A stretch of 64,000 nucleotides of DNA from Psococerastis gibbosa (GCA_963971405.1 OZ020485.1:39677469-39741468); one strand, 5' to 3'. Shown: positions 42,338 through 52,544, counted from the first letter of the stretch. The notes: generated by a model not told the origin, from the letters alone. Program-made: numbers and translations.

Positions 42338-42392
42338 AAGGTTAATCGCATGCAAACAAAGTAATGAATGTATCTGATTTACCTCTTGGACT
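42338..42392 (-). repeat. Dispersed repeat family B, short fragment
   Basis: AAGGTTAATCGCATGCAAAC, TAATGAATGTATCTGATTTA and CCTCTTG match the inverse of the family's 3' end. Confidence 0.6.
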
Positions 42393-42504
42393 TTTATTCA
42401 AAATGAATCAATAGAGATATTTTCTATGATATTCTATACAATAAATTATTAAACATATTAAAATGTGTGTTTAAATGCAATCAAAGTCAAACACAATTTC
42501 CAGC

Positions 42505-42535
42505 CATAATATAATATAATATAATATAATATAAA
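42505..42535. repeat. Microsatellite (ATAAT)n
   Basis: About six head-to-tail ATAAT units. Confidence 0.8.
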
Positions 42536-42644
42536 TATAATACCTTAGTGTCCGTGTTCCATTCAATTTCAGAGTTACTACTACTATGCGATAATATTAA
42601 TATTGGCTTTGCAGTATGATAAAATCGCGTAAAAATTATTATTG

Positions 42645-42690
42645 AAGAACCAGTAGAATCCGGCCGTGAAAGCCTTTGCAGTTACAAAAT
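42645..42690. repeat. Rearranged fragment of repeat F
   Basis: GAAGAACCAGTAGAATCCGG is joined directly to CCGTGAAAGCCTTTGCAGTT, two pieces also present at 7957-8010 but there in a different arrangement. It sits about 20 bp from the end of the inverted Penelope-like copy. Confidence 0.55.
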
Positions 42691-42699
42691 TATTATTAT

Positions 42700-42971
42700 T
42701 ATGATATTATCAATAAACAAAAAATAACAAAAACTTAGAGTTTTAGAAAAACTTGTTATAACAACCCGAATTAGTAAAACCCAAATAATCGTTAAGAAAT
42801 TAACTTTGTCTAAGAAACCCACTTGTGTTAGTATAAAACCCTGAGCGCTTTCGGCAAGAACTGCCATCTACAGAGGGAAACCCACTAGCACAGTTACACC
42901 TTATCTGCGATTTGAGACTTGCTCAACTCGAGGAGAAGATGCTAATGTGACTAGGGAGAGGAAACCTTGGT
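42700..42971 (-). mobile_element. Penelope-like element 3' region, inverted copy
   Basis: In inverse it is nearly identical to 21425-21680, including TTGAGCAAGTCTCAAATCG, the hammerhead-like core (42846-42873) and TTCTTAGACAAAGTTAATTT. It ends in ATT-type repeats near 42700. Confidence 0.85.
42846..42873 (-). ncRNA. Hammerhead-ribozyme-like core, second PLE copy
   Basis: The minus strand repeats the 21523 core unchanged: CTGTAGA-T-GGC, AGTTCTT, GCC-GAAA-GCGC. Both copies share the A-to-U change in the first box, so it was in their common source. Confidence 0.4.
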
Positions 42972-43260
42972 TTATATAGGACTGGGAGGAGGGGGTGGGA
43001 GGGGGCGTGGCTGGTTACCTATTCCTAACTTACTAGCTAGATCTATTAGAGGGGATGATTGTGTGAATGTTATGTCGTTTGTTAATTTTTCCCTATTGTG
43101 TAAAGCTCTTTTGATTTCAACATTTTCAAAAAAATTTAAAGTGTAACTTTTCTTTATTTTGTGTAGGGCTGTCCAATTGTGAGGATCGAATGTGTGATTT
43201 TCCGAGTTAAGGTGTTTCGCGAATGTGCTGTTGGTGTTGGTGTCTCCTATACCTGTTACT
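42972..43260 (-). pseudogene. Penelope-like element GIY-YIG fragment, inverted copy
   Basis: From about 43256 the minus strand reads TGIGDTNTNSTFAKHLNSEN, then HTFDPHNWTALHKIKKSY, then IKRALHNREKLTNDITF, ending with a TAA at 42972-42974. It matches 21140-21424 almost residue for residue, but the YIGQTGR strand is cut off by the breakpoint at about 43258. The proline-rich end is shortened by a few residues. The open frames called in the opposite direction here are shadows. Confidence 0.8.
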
Positions 43261-43276
43261 GTTACCTGTTACTGTT
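43248..43276. repeat. Breakpoint with short tandem filler
   Basis: CCTGTTACTGTTACCTGTTA and CTGTTACC repeat a CTGTTAC unit at the junction between the inverted and forward Penelope-like copies. Confidence 0.6.
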
Positions 43277-43400
43277 ACCACAAGTGGGTTTCTTAGACAA
43301 AGTTAATTTCTTAACGATTATTTGGGTTTTACTAATTCAGGTTGTTATAACAAGTTTTTCTAAAACTCTAAGTTTTTGTTATTTTTTGTTTATTAAAATG
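43277..43400 (+). mobile_element. Penelope-like element 3' end, forward piece
   Basis: ACAAGTGGGTTTCTTAGACA, TTAACGATTATTTGGGTTTT and TTTTTCTAAAACTCTAAG are the exact inverse of 42712-42835, so the two form inverted arms of about 120 bp around the GIY-YIG fragment. Confidence 0.8.
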
Positions 43401-43699
43401 AAATACCACGATGTCACGAGCAATCTAATTATTTATGATATTATCAAGTCTATACTCATTTGGACATGGAAATCCCCCAACGTAAAATATACAAAGGGCT
43501 TGAATCGTCAAGATCAAGAAACTCTTGTGATAGACCGTTTCTTATCAGCAAATATCGTAAATTTTACCCGTTGAGTTTAGTTATTTCATTTCGTTGATAA
43601 CCATAATGAATGTAAAAATTATTTTAGTCAGGCTACTTAACCTGAGTAGCTTTTCAATTGCCAATTAATTTTTTAATTAGCAATAAAGCACGACTGGTT

Positions 43700-43885
43700 A
43701 GATAATTAATACTTCAGCTTTTGCAAAATTGAGAGTCAAACGTATTAAGAGGACATACTACGTGGATAATAATTAGCACCCCTAATTGTGTTATTTTTAT
43801 TTACTTTTTTATTTTGGGGTGTCAATTTTCTTCCTCTTAATTACACTTCAGCTGTTGCAAAATCGAGAGTTAAACGTGTTAACTG
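43700..43885. repeat. Diverged direct duplication
   Basis: ACTTCAGCTTTTGCAAAAT with GAGAGTCAAACGTATTAA (about 43711-43750) recurs as ACTTCAGCTGTTGCAAAAT with GAGAGTTAAACGTGTTAA (about 43845-43884), a direct repeat at about 134-bp spacing. Confidence 0.6.
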
Positions 43886-44251
43886 CATTAGGAAAATAAT
43901 TGGAAAATCATTGTATTGCAGAGTTGAAGCAGAAACTGAGTGGGTGTGGTCACCTAAGAATGTCAGTCGCATGAGACGTTTTGTTTGGTTAAATTCTTGG
44001 TGATTTTCCGAATCAGAGGATTTGGATAGTGAGTTTCAAAAATTGGGTGTCCAACGAAAGTTGTGGGTGACTTTGTCATTTTCTATAGTTTTGTAATTTT
44101 AGCTTCCCAAAAAATGCTGTAAACATCAGTATTAAGATTAATTACGCTTTCTAAGTTAGCCAGCAGCCAATAGCTTTTAATTATTATAAAATCCGCAAGC
44201 TTTGGCGTCTCTATAACTTACTTCGCAAAGTGGCTCGATATACTGTACTTA

Positions 44252-44678
44252 GGCGCCCATTCTACATACGTACAACGTCAATGAAAATTATGAAATTGAA
44301 GGACATTTCAATTTCTCATTGATGGGGGCCATCCATATGTTTTTCAAAAATTGACAATTTTCAATTGAAGCGTATGCGCCAAATTTTTGAAATTTCTTTC
44401 TTGAAATTGTATTTGTTTTCTTCGTCGCCTTATTATTTAATCCTTGTTATAATTTTTATACAGAAATGCTTTCTTTTTAGAGAAATCAATTAAAATAGTT
44501 GTACTTGTCATATCACATGACGCCATTTTTTAATTTTATATTGTTTGTTTCATTGTTTGTGATTTTACTCTATTATCAATTGATCATTGATCAATTTTAA
44601 CAGTGGCATAGAGTAAAATTGAAATGTCCTTCAATTTCATAATTTTCATTGACGTTGTACGTATGTGGAATGGGCACC
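44252..44678. mobile_element. PIF/Harbinger-like MITE, copy 4
   Basis: The left end GGCGCCCATTCTACATACG and right end (complement GGTGCCCATTCCACATACG) are flanked by TTA at 44249-44251 and 44679-44681. The sequence is colinear with copy 3, apart from a deletion of about 15 bp on the left side. Their high similarity suggests a recent common source. Confidence 0.85.
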
Positions 44679-44875
44679 TTATATCGTTCCGTATTGTGGT
44701 TGTTTTTTCTCATGTTTATTGTGTTTTTCTCCCTTCTTTTTTTGCATTTATTCAGCCATATTTTATGTATCATATTATTCTAACATTCTAAACTGTTTTA
44801 AATTAATATCCTTGGGGGACCCCCTACCACTAATTAATGTAATATGCTGTTGACCTGATGTAATGCTGTAGTAGT

Positions 44876-45112
44876 AGTAGTATGGTTGGACACAGTCCCA
44901 GGCCACGGTGTGGGCCCATAGGACTCCAGTGGACCTCCTGATTATAGTGGATTCCGAACCACTTGGGAAACACATTGAAGTCACACGATTAGTTCGGAGG
45001 TGACCAGGACAAGTCCTACCATGTTTCCCTACCGGCACTATGCACACGCCCAATTTATCTGCAGCTTTGAACCTGCTCTGGTCCGCTGGATTCAACTTGG
45101 TATGGCGGCCGG
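44876..45112 (+). mobile_element. Repeat G (232-bp retroposon-like element), copy 1
   Basis: It runs from GTATGGTTGGACACAGTCCC through ATTCCGAACCACTTGGGAAA and TCCTACCATGTTTCCCTACC to CAACTTGGTATGGCGGCCGG. It is nearly identical to 46199-46430. An AGTAGTAGTAGT stutter precedes it. The minus-strand frame 44775-45095 is a shadow. Confidence 0.8.
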
Positions 45113-45124
45113 CTAAATAATGCT

Positions 45125-46078
45125 GTAAAGTTCTTATATTATTGTATTAGGTGTTCTCATGTAAAAGTTCTTGCACAGTATTATGACAGCCAGTCTTTCC
45201 TGATGCTGAGCCTGCCACTCTACAAAGTCTTGTTTATTTGACCTTGTAAACGTCAAACATCCGTTTGTTTGAGGAGGACCGTTGTGATAAGCGTTCAGGT
45301 ACCGTACTCAACTGAGTACCAAGTACCGACTTGCACCGAGCACTGGTATACTTCCCATCCATGTTTTTGTTGACGTAAATGGGTTATGGGTTCAAATACC
45401 AGCGTTTACCACACACAATGAAATCATAAATTAATATTATTAAATTGATGAAAAATAAAAAATGGTTTCAAACAAATTTTTCGAATATTTTACTCTGTAA
45501 AAAAAAAAATTAAATAATTTATAAGGAAGTTGATTGTTGATATTGTAGGATACATAATATACACCCCTTGATCCCTCAATTGTTTTGTTGTTTTATGTAT
45601 TTATGTATTTATGTATAATGTATTTATGTTTTATGTATTTTTTTTAAATTTAATATGTAAAGGATTTTGTCTAACATTGATTCGATTTAATATTTATTCG
45701 ATCGAAGAAATATTTGGATTGTCTATTATTTATATCCGATTTATCTGATTTTTTTGAATTCAGATATTAAACGTTTCAATTTTTCTTAGAACCATATTTA
45801 TTGGATCAAATATTAGAACAATATTATATAAGTGGGTAATCAGGTGGTAATGTAAAGGATTATTTCCGACATATACTACTATTATAATACGATAAATATA
45901 TTATATTGAGTATATATTGTAGTATATTATATATTTTAGTTTTGGTGCAGGAAAAATTATAACACAAAAATTAAAAATACGTTATAAGTGGCGTATAACG
46001 CAGTTCTCTATGCAACGTATAAATAAACCAAATCATTATAATTTACGTAGCCTATTAAATGAAATAAAAAATATAAAT
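45125..46078. other. No gene; very AT-rich
   Basis: Contains TGTATTTATG tandem stutters near 45594-45640 and TATATA-type runs near 45890-45940. No coding signal. Confidence 0.45.
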
Positions 46079-46198
46079 CGAGTTCGAGTCCTACACTTCC
46101 TACATTTTCTTCGGAGGGCATGTAAAGCAGGCGGTCCCGGGACTTCCTAGTTGAGTGTTGAGGCTATATAGCCCTAATTCCGCTAGGTTGGCTTAGTA
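46079..46198 (+). mobile_element. SINE family A, left part of a split copy
   Basis: CGAGTTCGAGTCCTACAC (B box GTTCGAGTCC), CGGAGGGCATGTAAAGCAGG and CTTCCTAGTTGAGTGTTGAG lead to CGCTAGGTTGGCTTAGTA, where repeat G interrupts. The right part resumes at 46431. Confidence 0.85.
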
Positions 46199-46430
46199 GT
46201 ATGGTTTGACACAGTCCCAGGCCACGGTGTGGGCCCATAGGACTCCAGTGGACCTCCTGATTACAGTGGATTCCGAACCACTTGGGAAACACAGTAAAGT
46301 CACACGATTAGTTCGGAGGTGACCAGGACAAGTCCTACCATGTTTCCCTACCGGCACGTGCACACGACCAATTTATCTGCAGCTTTGAACCTGCTCTGGT
46401 CCGCTGGATTCAACTTGGTATGGCGGCCGG
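46199..46430 (+). mobile_element. Repeat G inserted in a SINE, 18-bp TSD
   Basis: The 232-bp repeat is flanked by two identical copies of CGCTAGGTTGGCTTAGTA (46181-46198 and 46431-46448). A perfect 18-bp duplication points to target-primed (LINE-driven) retroposition. On the minus strand it holds GGTTCGGAATCC, loosely like a tRNA B box, but I cannot place an A box. The insert ends GGCGGCCGG with no A tail. The frame at 46319-46552 is a shadow. Confidence 0.85.
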
Positions 46431-46482
46431 CGCTAGGTTGGCTTAGTAATAGAACAAAAAAGTCAATATTTATTTATTTATT
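46431..46482 (+). mobile_element. SINE family A, right part of a split copy
   Basis: CGCTAGGTTGGCTTAGTAAT, AGAACAAAAAAGTC and a TATTTATTTATTTATTT tail complete the SINE interrupted at 46198. Confidence 0.85.
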
Positions 46483-46489
46483 TAAATCA

Positions 46490-47224
46490 ACAGATTTTGA
46501 GGTGATTGAGGGGTGGTCAATAAGTACGGTCAGTTTCCTTTTAGCAACTTAAAATATGGGGTAGCAGTTTATGCTATTTTTTATGCCCAAATTGGGAAAA
46601 GGGTAGGCTACATAGCAATTTATTTAAGGTTAGTGAAATCACTATCATCTTCCCTCCCAACTCAGCACTCTAGGGGTAATAAAGGTTCTATATATCTGTC
46701 ACTATCTTTATTTATTTCCATTAACCAGTGAGGAAGTTCTCACAGGCAAGTGTTTTCTTGTTTACTTTAGTGGTACTTTTCCACCAATACACAGATACTT
46801 TTATTGCAGGTTGAACTGTAGACCTACTTTTTTTTTTTACTTTAAAGAGACGATTGTTCATCTCTGACTATACAGTGCTACCTGAGTGCCTAACCCTACT
46901 GCAAAAATGGATTAATAGGGGGGGGGGGGGGCGTGCATTAACGAAAAGAAACGCATAATCGCCTGTTTAAGTCCATGAAGATATTTACTTGGAGAGATAA
47001 GGGTTGGGTGGCGGTTTTGTGCTCAGTAGGATGTAAAAAATAGATATTGATAATAATAATAAAGTCTTTATGGAAAATAATAATAATGTAGATACAGCGA
47101 GATTAGGGCCTATGGACCTCTCTTACACCTAACTGTACATTTCACCCCTAGATCACTCAAAATCAGTCAGTTTCTATTATATACTTAATTAACTACGTAA
47201 GCTATATTGGTCTATCCATGTTGA
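46490..47224. other. No gene recognised
   Basis: A G run lies at 46918-46932, and near 47050-47150 there is a weak AATAATAAAGTCTTTATGG segment resembling 61255-61330, a short retroposon tail. No coding signal. Confidence 0.4.
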
Positions 47225-47227
47225 AGA

Positions 47228-47428
47228 AGACTACATGATACAAAATCCCGAAAGGTTGTTGGTTTGAGTCCCACATTACCTACATTTTCTGGCCATGCTA
47301 CGGAGGACATGTAAAGCAGGCGGTCCCGGGCCTTCCTAGTTGAGTGTAAGAGAGGGCTTCATAGCGCTAACTCTGCTAGGCTGGCTTAGTAATAGAACAA
47401 AACATTCAATCTTTATTTATTTATTTAA
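47228..47428 (+). mobile_element. SINE family A with B box
   Basis: CCCGAAAGGTTGTTGGTTTG (B box GGTTTGAGTCC, one change), CTACATTTTCTGGCCATGC, GGACATGTAAAGCAGGCGG, CTTCCTAGTTGAGTGTAAG, CTGGCTTAGTAATAG and a TTTATTTATTTATTT tail. The A box is eroded. Confidence 0.85.
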
Positions 47429-47744
47429 TTTAATATCATAGGGTATTTTTACTTTTTGCTGCTGCCATTTCTCCATAAACTCTATAATGCCTGAAATGTT
47501 ATTTCATTAAATAATTACAAAACCAAAAAATTAAAAATACCATACGATATTTTTGTATGAAGTAGCCCTTTACAACTAGCATAGACCAAATCTTTACAAC
47601 TTACATTGTTGATAGTAAATGAAATAAAAATTAAAAACCGATTCATCCGGGAATAACCTCATAATCCTCATTATTTCCAGATTAGAAATAAATTGGTTGC
47701 AATTGGTTGGCTTACCTTCTCCGTTATAAACAACAAATGCCTTG

Positions 47745-47982
47745 CAGCCCCCCCCCTCCCCCAAAATTTAGTAAACATATTATTGTAAGTTAATTAGTAC
47801 ACGGGAACCTTTGGAATACCCCCTTCACAATTGTAAAACTACCTAATTATTAATTGTACATTTATGTTGATAAATATACGATTTTCATTTCATTTTCACA
47901 CTCTAATTTAATCGAAACTACATATGTTTCTTCTATTTTGACCCACAAATGCCCCCCCCCCCAATGGGCTGAATCCGCCCCT
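47745..47982. mobile_element. hAT-like remnant lacking its left end
   Basis: The right side reads CCAATGGGCTGAATCCGCCC and CTG like the 33501 family, and the left side has AAAATTTAGTAAACATATTA as in that copy. The left terminal repeat is missing and no duplication is visible. Confidence 0.45.
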
Positions 47983-48454
47983 GGCCCCACCCCCATCCTA
48001 TAATGTCAAGTGCCAGCACCACCCACCATAGTAACGTAGCGACAACAATGCATAGTAATATTGGAAAGCGAAATGACTATGGTAATGTGAGTGAAGGCAT
48101 GTTCTCCAGTGATTGGCGGGTTGGATCAATTTCAAGGCCAGGTACACGGTTGACTCATTGGCCTTCACCTCAACACTGACCTCTGTATGTGCGACGATTA
48201 ATTATTACGGGAAGTGGGGCGTAAGCGAGCATTACCGCGTTGCCAACTATTGGCAGGCAGTGGTAGTGCTTTAGTTTTTTTCTTAAACAGAAAGTCCCCC
48301 ACAAGAACGATAGGGGATAATTTATAGCACATTAATATCGGACGCAACTCACTCGAGACGAGTATAGACTCGTCACCTCGTAAAATTGAGTTTCTATCTA
48401 GTAAATAACTTATCAGGAGGTAATAGTAGTAGTTATAATGACCTCAAGGACTTT

Positions 48455-48667
48455 TTATGAACCCATAGGTCCCTTGTCCAATGCCGACGACCCCATGGAT
48501 TTCGGACGTTATTTGTATTGTTTCCGTATACATTTTTGGTCATTGGCAAATTGGTACACGTCCTCGATGTCAACCTACACCGGTTACAAGCGCGATAATG
48601 GATACGCTGAGACAAAGCTTACCATTGACGCAATGAAACAGACGAAAGTATGGCTTAACCAAGTACA
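48455..48667 (-). repeat. Dispersed repeat family K, copy 2 (interrupted)
   Basis: It is the inverse of 53470-53700: CCATAGGTCCCTTGTCCAAT, GCCGACGACCCCATGGATTT, GGCAAATTGGTACACGTCC and AAGCTTACCATTGACGCAAT. The copy continues after the hAT-like insert as CAAGTACAGATACGAG (48836-48866). A + frame of 94 codons (48438-48722) runs through it, but its reading is not conserved in the other copies. Confidence 0.75.
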
Positions 48668-48835
48668 CAAGGCCGTAGCCAAGGGGGGGGGTTCATGGGG
48701 GTTCAACCCCCCCCCCCTATGAAATGGCTTGATACTAGATAGAATCGGATTTTGAGAGAAAAAATAAAAACCACTTTGTGAAATTTCCACCCCCCCCCCC
48801 CCCCCGCGCCAAAAAAAATCCTGGCTACGGCCTTG
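48668..48835. mobile_element. hAT-like MITE with perfect 8-bp TSD inside repeat K
   Basis: The left end CAAGGCCGTAGCC and right end (complement CAAGGCCGTAGCC) are identical 13-bp inverted repeats. It is flanked by CAAGTACA at 48660-48667 and 48836-48843. Three G or C runs are internal. Removing it restores the repeat K sequence seen at 53470, which proves the insertion polarity. Confidence 0.9.
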
Positions 48836-48959
48836 CAAGTACAGATACGAGTCGAAATGGCTAGGGATCGAGGGATATTGTATTTCTATAGTGTTTTGTT
48901 TATAACGTGACAATCTTAATGTAAAGCCAATAACTTTTTTAATTTTAATTTTTATCTGC

Positions 48960-49010
48960 TCACTTGACAGTTACAATTAGCCGAAACCGGTTGTGATGAA
49001 TGTTTTTTTA
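48960..49010 (+). repeat. PLE-like terminal motif, degraded
   Basis: TTGACAGTTACAATTAGCC followed by GAAACCGGTTGTGATGAATG parallels the core at 36459 (GAAACCGGT), but the CUGANGA box is destroyed. Confidence 0.4.
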
Positions 49011-49014
49011 TGTA

Positions 49015-49698
49015 ATATTTTTATTAACTTATACCTATTACAATGGCCTCTGGATAAACTACTCATTAGTTTGGGAGGAGTCAAAATGCCGAAAGCTTCG
49101 TCCTTGTGGCCTAATTATATCAGAAAAATTTCTACAATTACCTTGAAAATCAATTGACGTGTTTGCCTGTGGCCTATAAGAACTTCATTGAGAATCATTA
49201 GCCTTGATCCTAACTACGTAAAGCCAACTTTAAAGTACTCTATAATGCCCTTTGCGATATCACCTGCAGCCCATCTAAAGCACGCCCCCCCCCCTCTCTC
49301 TTTCGAGATTGCTCCCCTTCGGTTGCTGGTCGTTAACGTATCTTCTTTAAGCAATCGTCTCCCTAAACAGCTATTTGTCGAAATAAATGGGGTCCATTAA
49401 GAATGGATATTATGTTGAACCGACGACCTATTGGAGGAGGCTCATATTCACAAAATTTATTGATTGAAGCTATACTTTATTGGTACTTATTGCTTTCCTT
49501 TTTATTTTTAAGTTGTGCTTATATAGCCGGGGGTTTAAAATAGATTGCGTAGGTACGTAGCCTTCAACGGTACTTACTGTATTTTTTTTTAATGATAATT
49601 TTATTCATGATTATCGTATCATATCGTAATTCCTTGGAAGAACTTCAATGTCAAAATTAACCAGTTACACATAACATTTTTTTTTTATCATTATCGCT
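49015..49698. other. No gene recognised
   Basis: A 70-codon + frame at 49188-49400 includes CACGCCCCCCCCCCT and shows no domain. No repeat partner. Confidence 0.35.
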
Positions 49699-49699
49699 T

Positions 49700-49871
49700 T
49701 CTGCATGTAATAATCCAAGGGAATGTAGAAGGATTTGGGGCTCCCGGCAGCAGAAGAACATCCTGGTTGAAAAATTTGAGGCAGTGGGTTAGAAAGAGCA
49801 GCCGTCTTCAAGGTCTAAATTGCCATGATGATCGCCTATCTTCGATAGAACTGGCATTCAAAGAAGAGTAA
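49700..49871 (+). mobile_element. Non-LTR retrotransposon tail
   Basis: The + frame reads FGAPGSRRTSWLKNLRQW, then VRKSSRLQGLNCHDDRLSS, then IELAFKEE and a stop at 49869. GxRRTSWLKNLRxW is shared with the minus-strand fragment at 26413, placing both in one RTE-like family. Confidence 0.75.
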
Positions 49872-50214
49872 CAATTATATATTTAATTTCGACTGCAAGA
49901 TTGGGTTCGCTTCTACGCCTAAAGAGTTTGTGTATGGCATTGGAAACCGCTAGCTGCAGGCAACTGAAAAGTTTTCAAGAGCCCGTCTAAAACAGTTTGC
50001 TTTCGCCTATATTTCTAGGAGTGTGTCAAATTTCTTGTGTGTTTGTGGTGGTCTATTGAGAGGATACAAAGGATAAATATTGGCTTGCTAGTAGATACAC
50101 TGAGCTTCTGTAAGCCATGCCGCCTCGTTGGACAATGAATGTTACCACCAACAACTAAAGGCTTTCTGGGTGAAAGCAGTTTTCCTTTATTTTCACTGCA
50201 TATATATATTGTAC

Positions 50215-50493
50215 ATGACTCCATGTAGCGATAGTAGCGCAGTACAAAACAAGCAGGCTTCGGTGGGTAGGGCACCTGGAAAGAATGCTTGGAAGCCAGA
50301 AGGACGCCGCAGCCTCGGAAGGCCGAGACCTGGATGGGAGGATGAAGTGAGGGTAGATCCCAGGCAGCTGGGAATACCATGGTGGAGGCACGTTGCCCAG
50401 GACCGCTCTGCATGGGGAAATGTTGTCGACCAAGCCCGAATCATCCATGGGTTGCTGAGCTACGGCGTAAGCGTAAGCAATACTCAATACTGA
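50215..50493 (+). mobile_element. Non-LTR retrotransposon C-terminal fragment
   Basis: The + frame contains GRRSLGRPRPGWEDEVRVD, PRQLGIPWWRHVAQDRSAW and GNVVDQARIIHGLLS, ending at TGA 50491-50493. GRPRxxWxDxVxxD...W..AQDRxxWxxxVxQA is a conserved LINE tail. The frame is open for its last 80 or so codons. The several overlapping minus-strand frames (50015-50607) are shadows. Confidence 0.8.
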
Positions 50494-50759
50494 AAGGGGA
50501 GGTTGAGAGGGCTGATTTTCCGGGTAAAAGTATTTACCGATTATTGGATTACGTTCATTTAAGCACTGATAAGCCAATAAAAGCTGAGTCAGCAATGGAG
50601 TAGACAATATGTCAGCTGTTTGCTTTGGTATTACAGTGAGAGCCCAAGGACAGGTTGATGATTTTATGTCAACAATAATATATTGCGGTGTTATATGGTC
50701 TATAACACTAACTTTGGTTGAAGAGGTAACCTCCTCGTTATAATATAAATTAGAGAAAA

Positions 50760-50875
50760 TAGGAAAAACTGGACTTGGCAGGATTTGAACCCACGATCTA
50801 AGCCTGTCTATGGCATATCAATAATGGCCCCACTGCACTGCTTCGAAGCCTACAGTGCCAATTTATGACCGTGGC
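50760..50875 (-). mobile_element. tRNA-derived SINE-like fragment
   Basis: On the minus strand GGGTTCAAATCCTGCC is a good B box followed by AAGTCCAG, with an A-box-like GCAGTGCAGTGG about 50 nt upstream. There is no clean cloverleaf, so it is not a functional tRNA. A similar head is at 52545. Confidence 0.5.
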
Positions 50876-50879
50876 TTTC

Positions 50880-52235
50880 TTACAGTAGCTGATATTTGGC
50901 TTGGTTTGAAGAAGGGGAGTTATGAAAACGCGAATGCATAAAGAAACGGATGTAGCCAAAAATGGGTGACTTTATTCCTGAGGAATCCAACAAGTTCTGG
51001 GTGGGATCGAGACGATTTTTATGTATGACTAAACCTAGACTCCTTTTTAGTTTCTATCAGCAACAGCCGGTACGGATTTGTTATAGGAAGGTGGCATCCA
51101 TACCGGTCTGGGTCGATGTCCGGGATTTTGGGAGGTAGGTTCGTACCTTACCTTTCATGTTTCGGGGTTCTTTAAAATGCAACTAGCTTTCTTCGTGTGA
51201 ATTGCGGACTTGGTGTGCGTCCGACCCCTTGGTTGTGGGCGGCAATGAGCTCATGAGCCGTTGACAATCTTGTTTCAATCGCCGACATTATCATTAGACG
51301 TCCATTAATTTCGGCCTTGGAGAATATACCCACTAACCGCAGCCAATGACGTTAGGCCTACATGCTACATGTGTTCGGTGGACGCGTTGTTCGACTGTTT
51401 ACCCTACTGCGAACCTATTAGTACCGCCTGCTGACTTTTCGTTAAATTAGCAGTTCTGCTAAAGATTTGCACTAAGCCATCCGCAGAGAAAGGCCATGTT
51501 GGGTAGGCAGAGCCGCTTGTTGCATGCTTTGACATTGGTGAAGTTACGCAATTTCATTATTTTTATATTTATTTTATTCTGGGCATTTATAATAATTGTA
51601 TTTTACAATATTTAAATAGCATATATCAGCTGAAGTGTTCTTTATAATATTGAAAACTTACTTGAAAGTACCATGCGAACTACTTTAATATAGAAAAGTG
51701 TCGCATCGCCCTGGATTTGAGTGGTCTTTGATCAGACAACAAACAAGATAATGAAACGAGTCGTGCTAGTTTTTTGCACTTTGCTAAACTTTTTATCTGG
51801 CTGAGTCAATAGTGTAAACTGCTGTTGTTCTGTTTGTTTGTAACGATTTCCTTTATTTTATTCCATTGTAAATTGTTTTTCAACCATGTTGTACATAGTC
51901 AGCTTTTGCCAAGTCATACCTCTAGAATGTTGACCTGTCTTAAGTACCAAGTGCAAGGCTGCGCAGTGACTCACTGGTTAAAATAAAGTACCGCCCACAA
52001 TTACTCGAGTACTACTACGTACTATGTTGACTTCTTTCCAATTGAAACCTTGACAAAGTTGACGCATGCGCCCATATTAATGTATGCTTCACTTCTCGGG
52101 ATTTTTGCTTTTCTAGTTCTACTATTTAATCACCTCTTGTACTCATAAAACCTAAGATAATTAGCCTATTATAATTCATCAGTTGCAAACAACCCCACTT
52201 GTTATACTAACTGAAATTAGAGGACGAGTGACGGA
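50880..52235. other. No gene recognised
   Basis: About 1.3 kb of intermediate composition without long frames, recognised repeats or exon signals; one of the larger single-copy stretches here. Confidence 0.4.
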
Positions 52236-52240
52236 TCTGA

Positions 52241-52534
52241 AGAAATGACGAGCTCTATGCGATATACCGGGAACCTCCGATAGTAGCCGAAATCAATAGA
52301 GCCCGCATCAGGTGGCTAGGGCACGTGGAACGAATACCAGACAATAGGGCTACAAGAGCAGCCTTACACAAGGTGCCCCAAGGGAGACGACGAGTGGGGC
52401 GACCACGGATGCGATGGCTGGACGACGTCGAGTCGGATCTGGCGGCGATGACTGGCGAAGGTGAACGCAGGCTGGCGCTATGTGATAGAGCAGGACAAGG
52501 CCCTTCACGGGCAGTAGCGCCAAAGAGTAAGTAA
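52241..52534 (+). mobile_element. Non-LTR retrotransposon C-terminal fragment, intact frame
   Basis: An open frame of 97 codons, from after a TGA at 52238 to TAA at 52532, reads RNDELYAIYREPPIVAEIN, RARIRWLGHVERIPDNRAT, GRRRVGRPRMRWLDDVESDL and further. RxRWLGHVxRxxxxR...GRPxxRWxDDV is a classic LINE tail. It ends AGTAAGTAAGTGAG, a short tandem tail. Diverged copies are at 17855 and 24745. The reverse transcriptase is absent. Confidence 0.85.
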
Positions 52535-52544
52535 GTGAGTAAAA

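Noticed and set aside
43179-43574. 131-codon + strand frame
   Set aside because: It reads antisense through the GIY-YIG fragment and then through the forward 3' end piece across a rearrangement junction.
48438-48722. 94-codon + frame as a gene
   Set aside because: It lies in repeat K and runs into a hAT-like insertion; the frame is not kept in the other two copies of K.
50155-50607. 150-codon minus-strand frame
   Set aside because: It is antisense to the LINE tail GRPRPGWEDEV...AQDRSAW on the + strand.
50760-50875. tRNA gene on the minus strand
   Set aside because: A and B boxes are present, but no acceptor-stem pairing or anticodon arm can be formed; SINE-like head instead.
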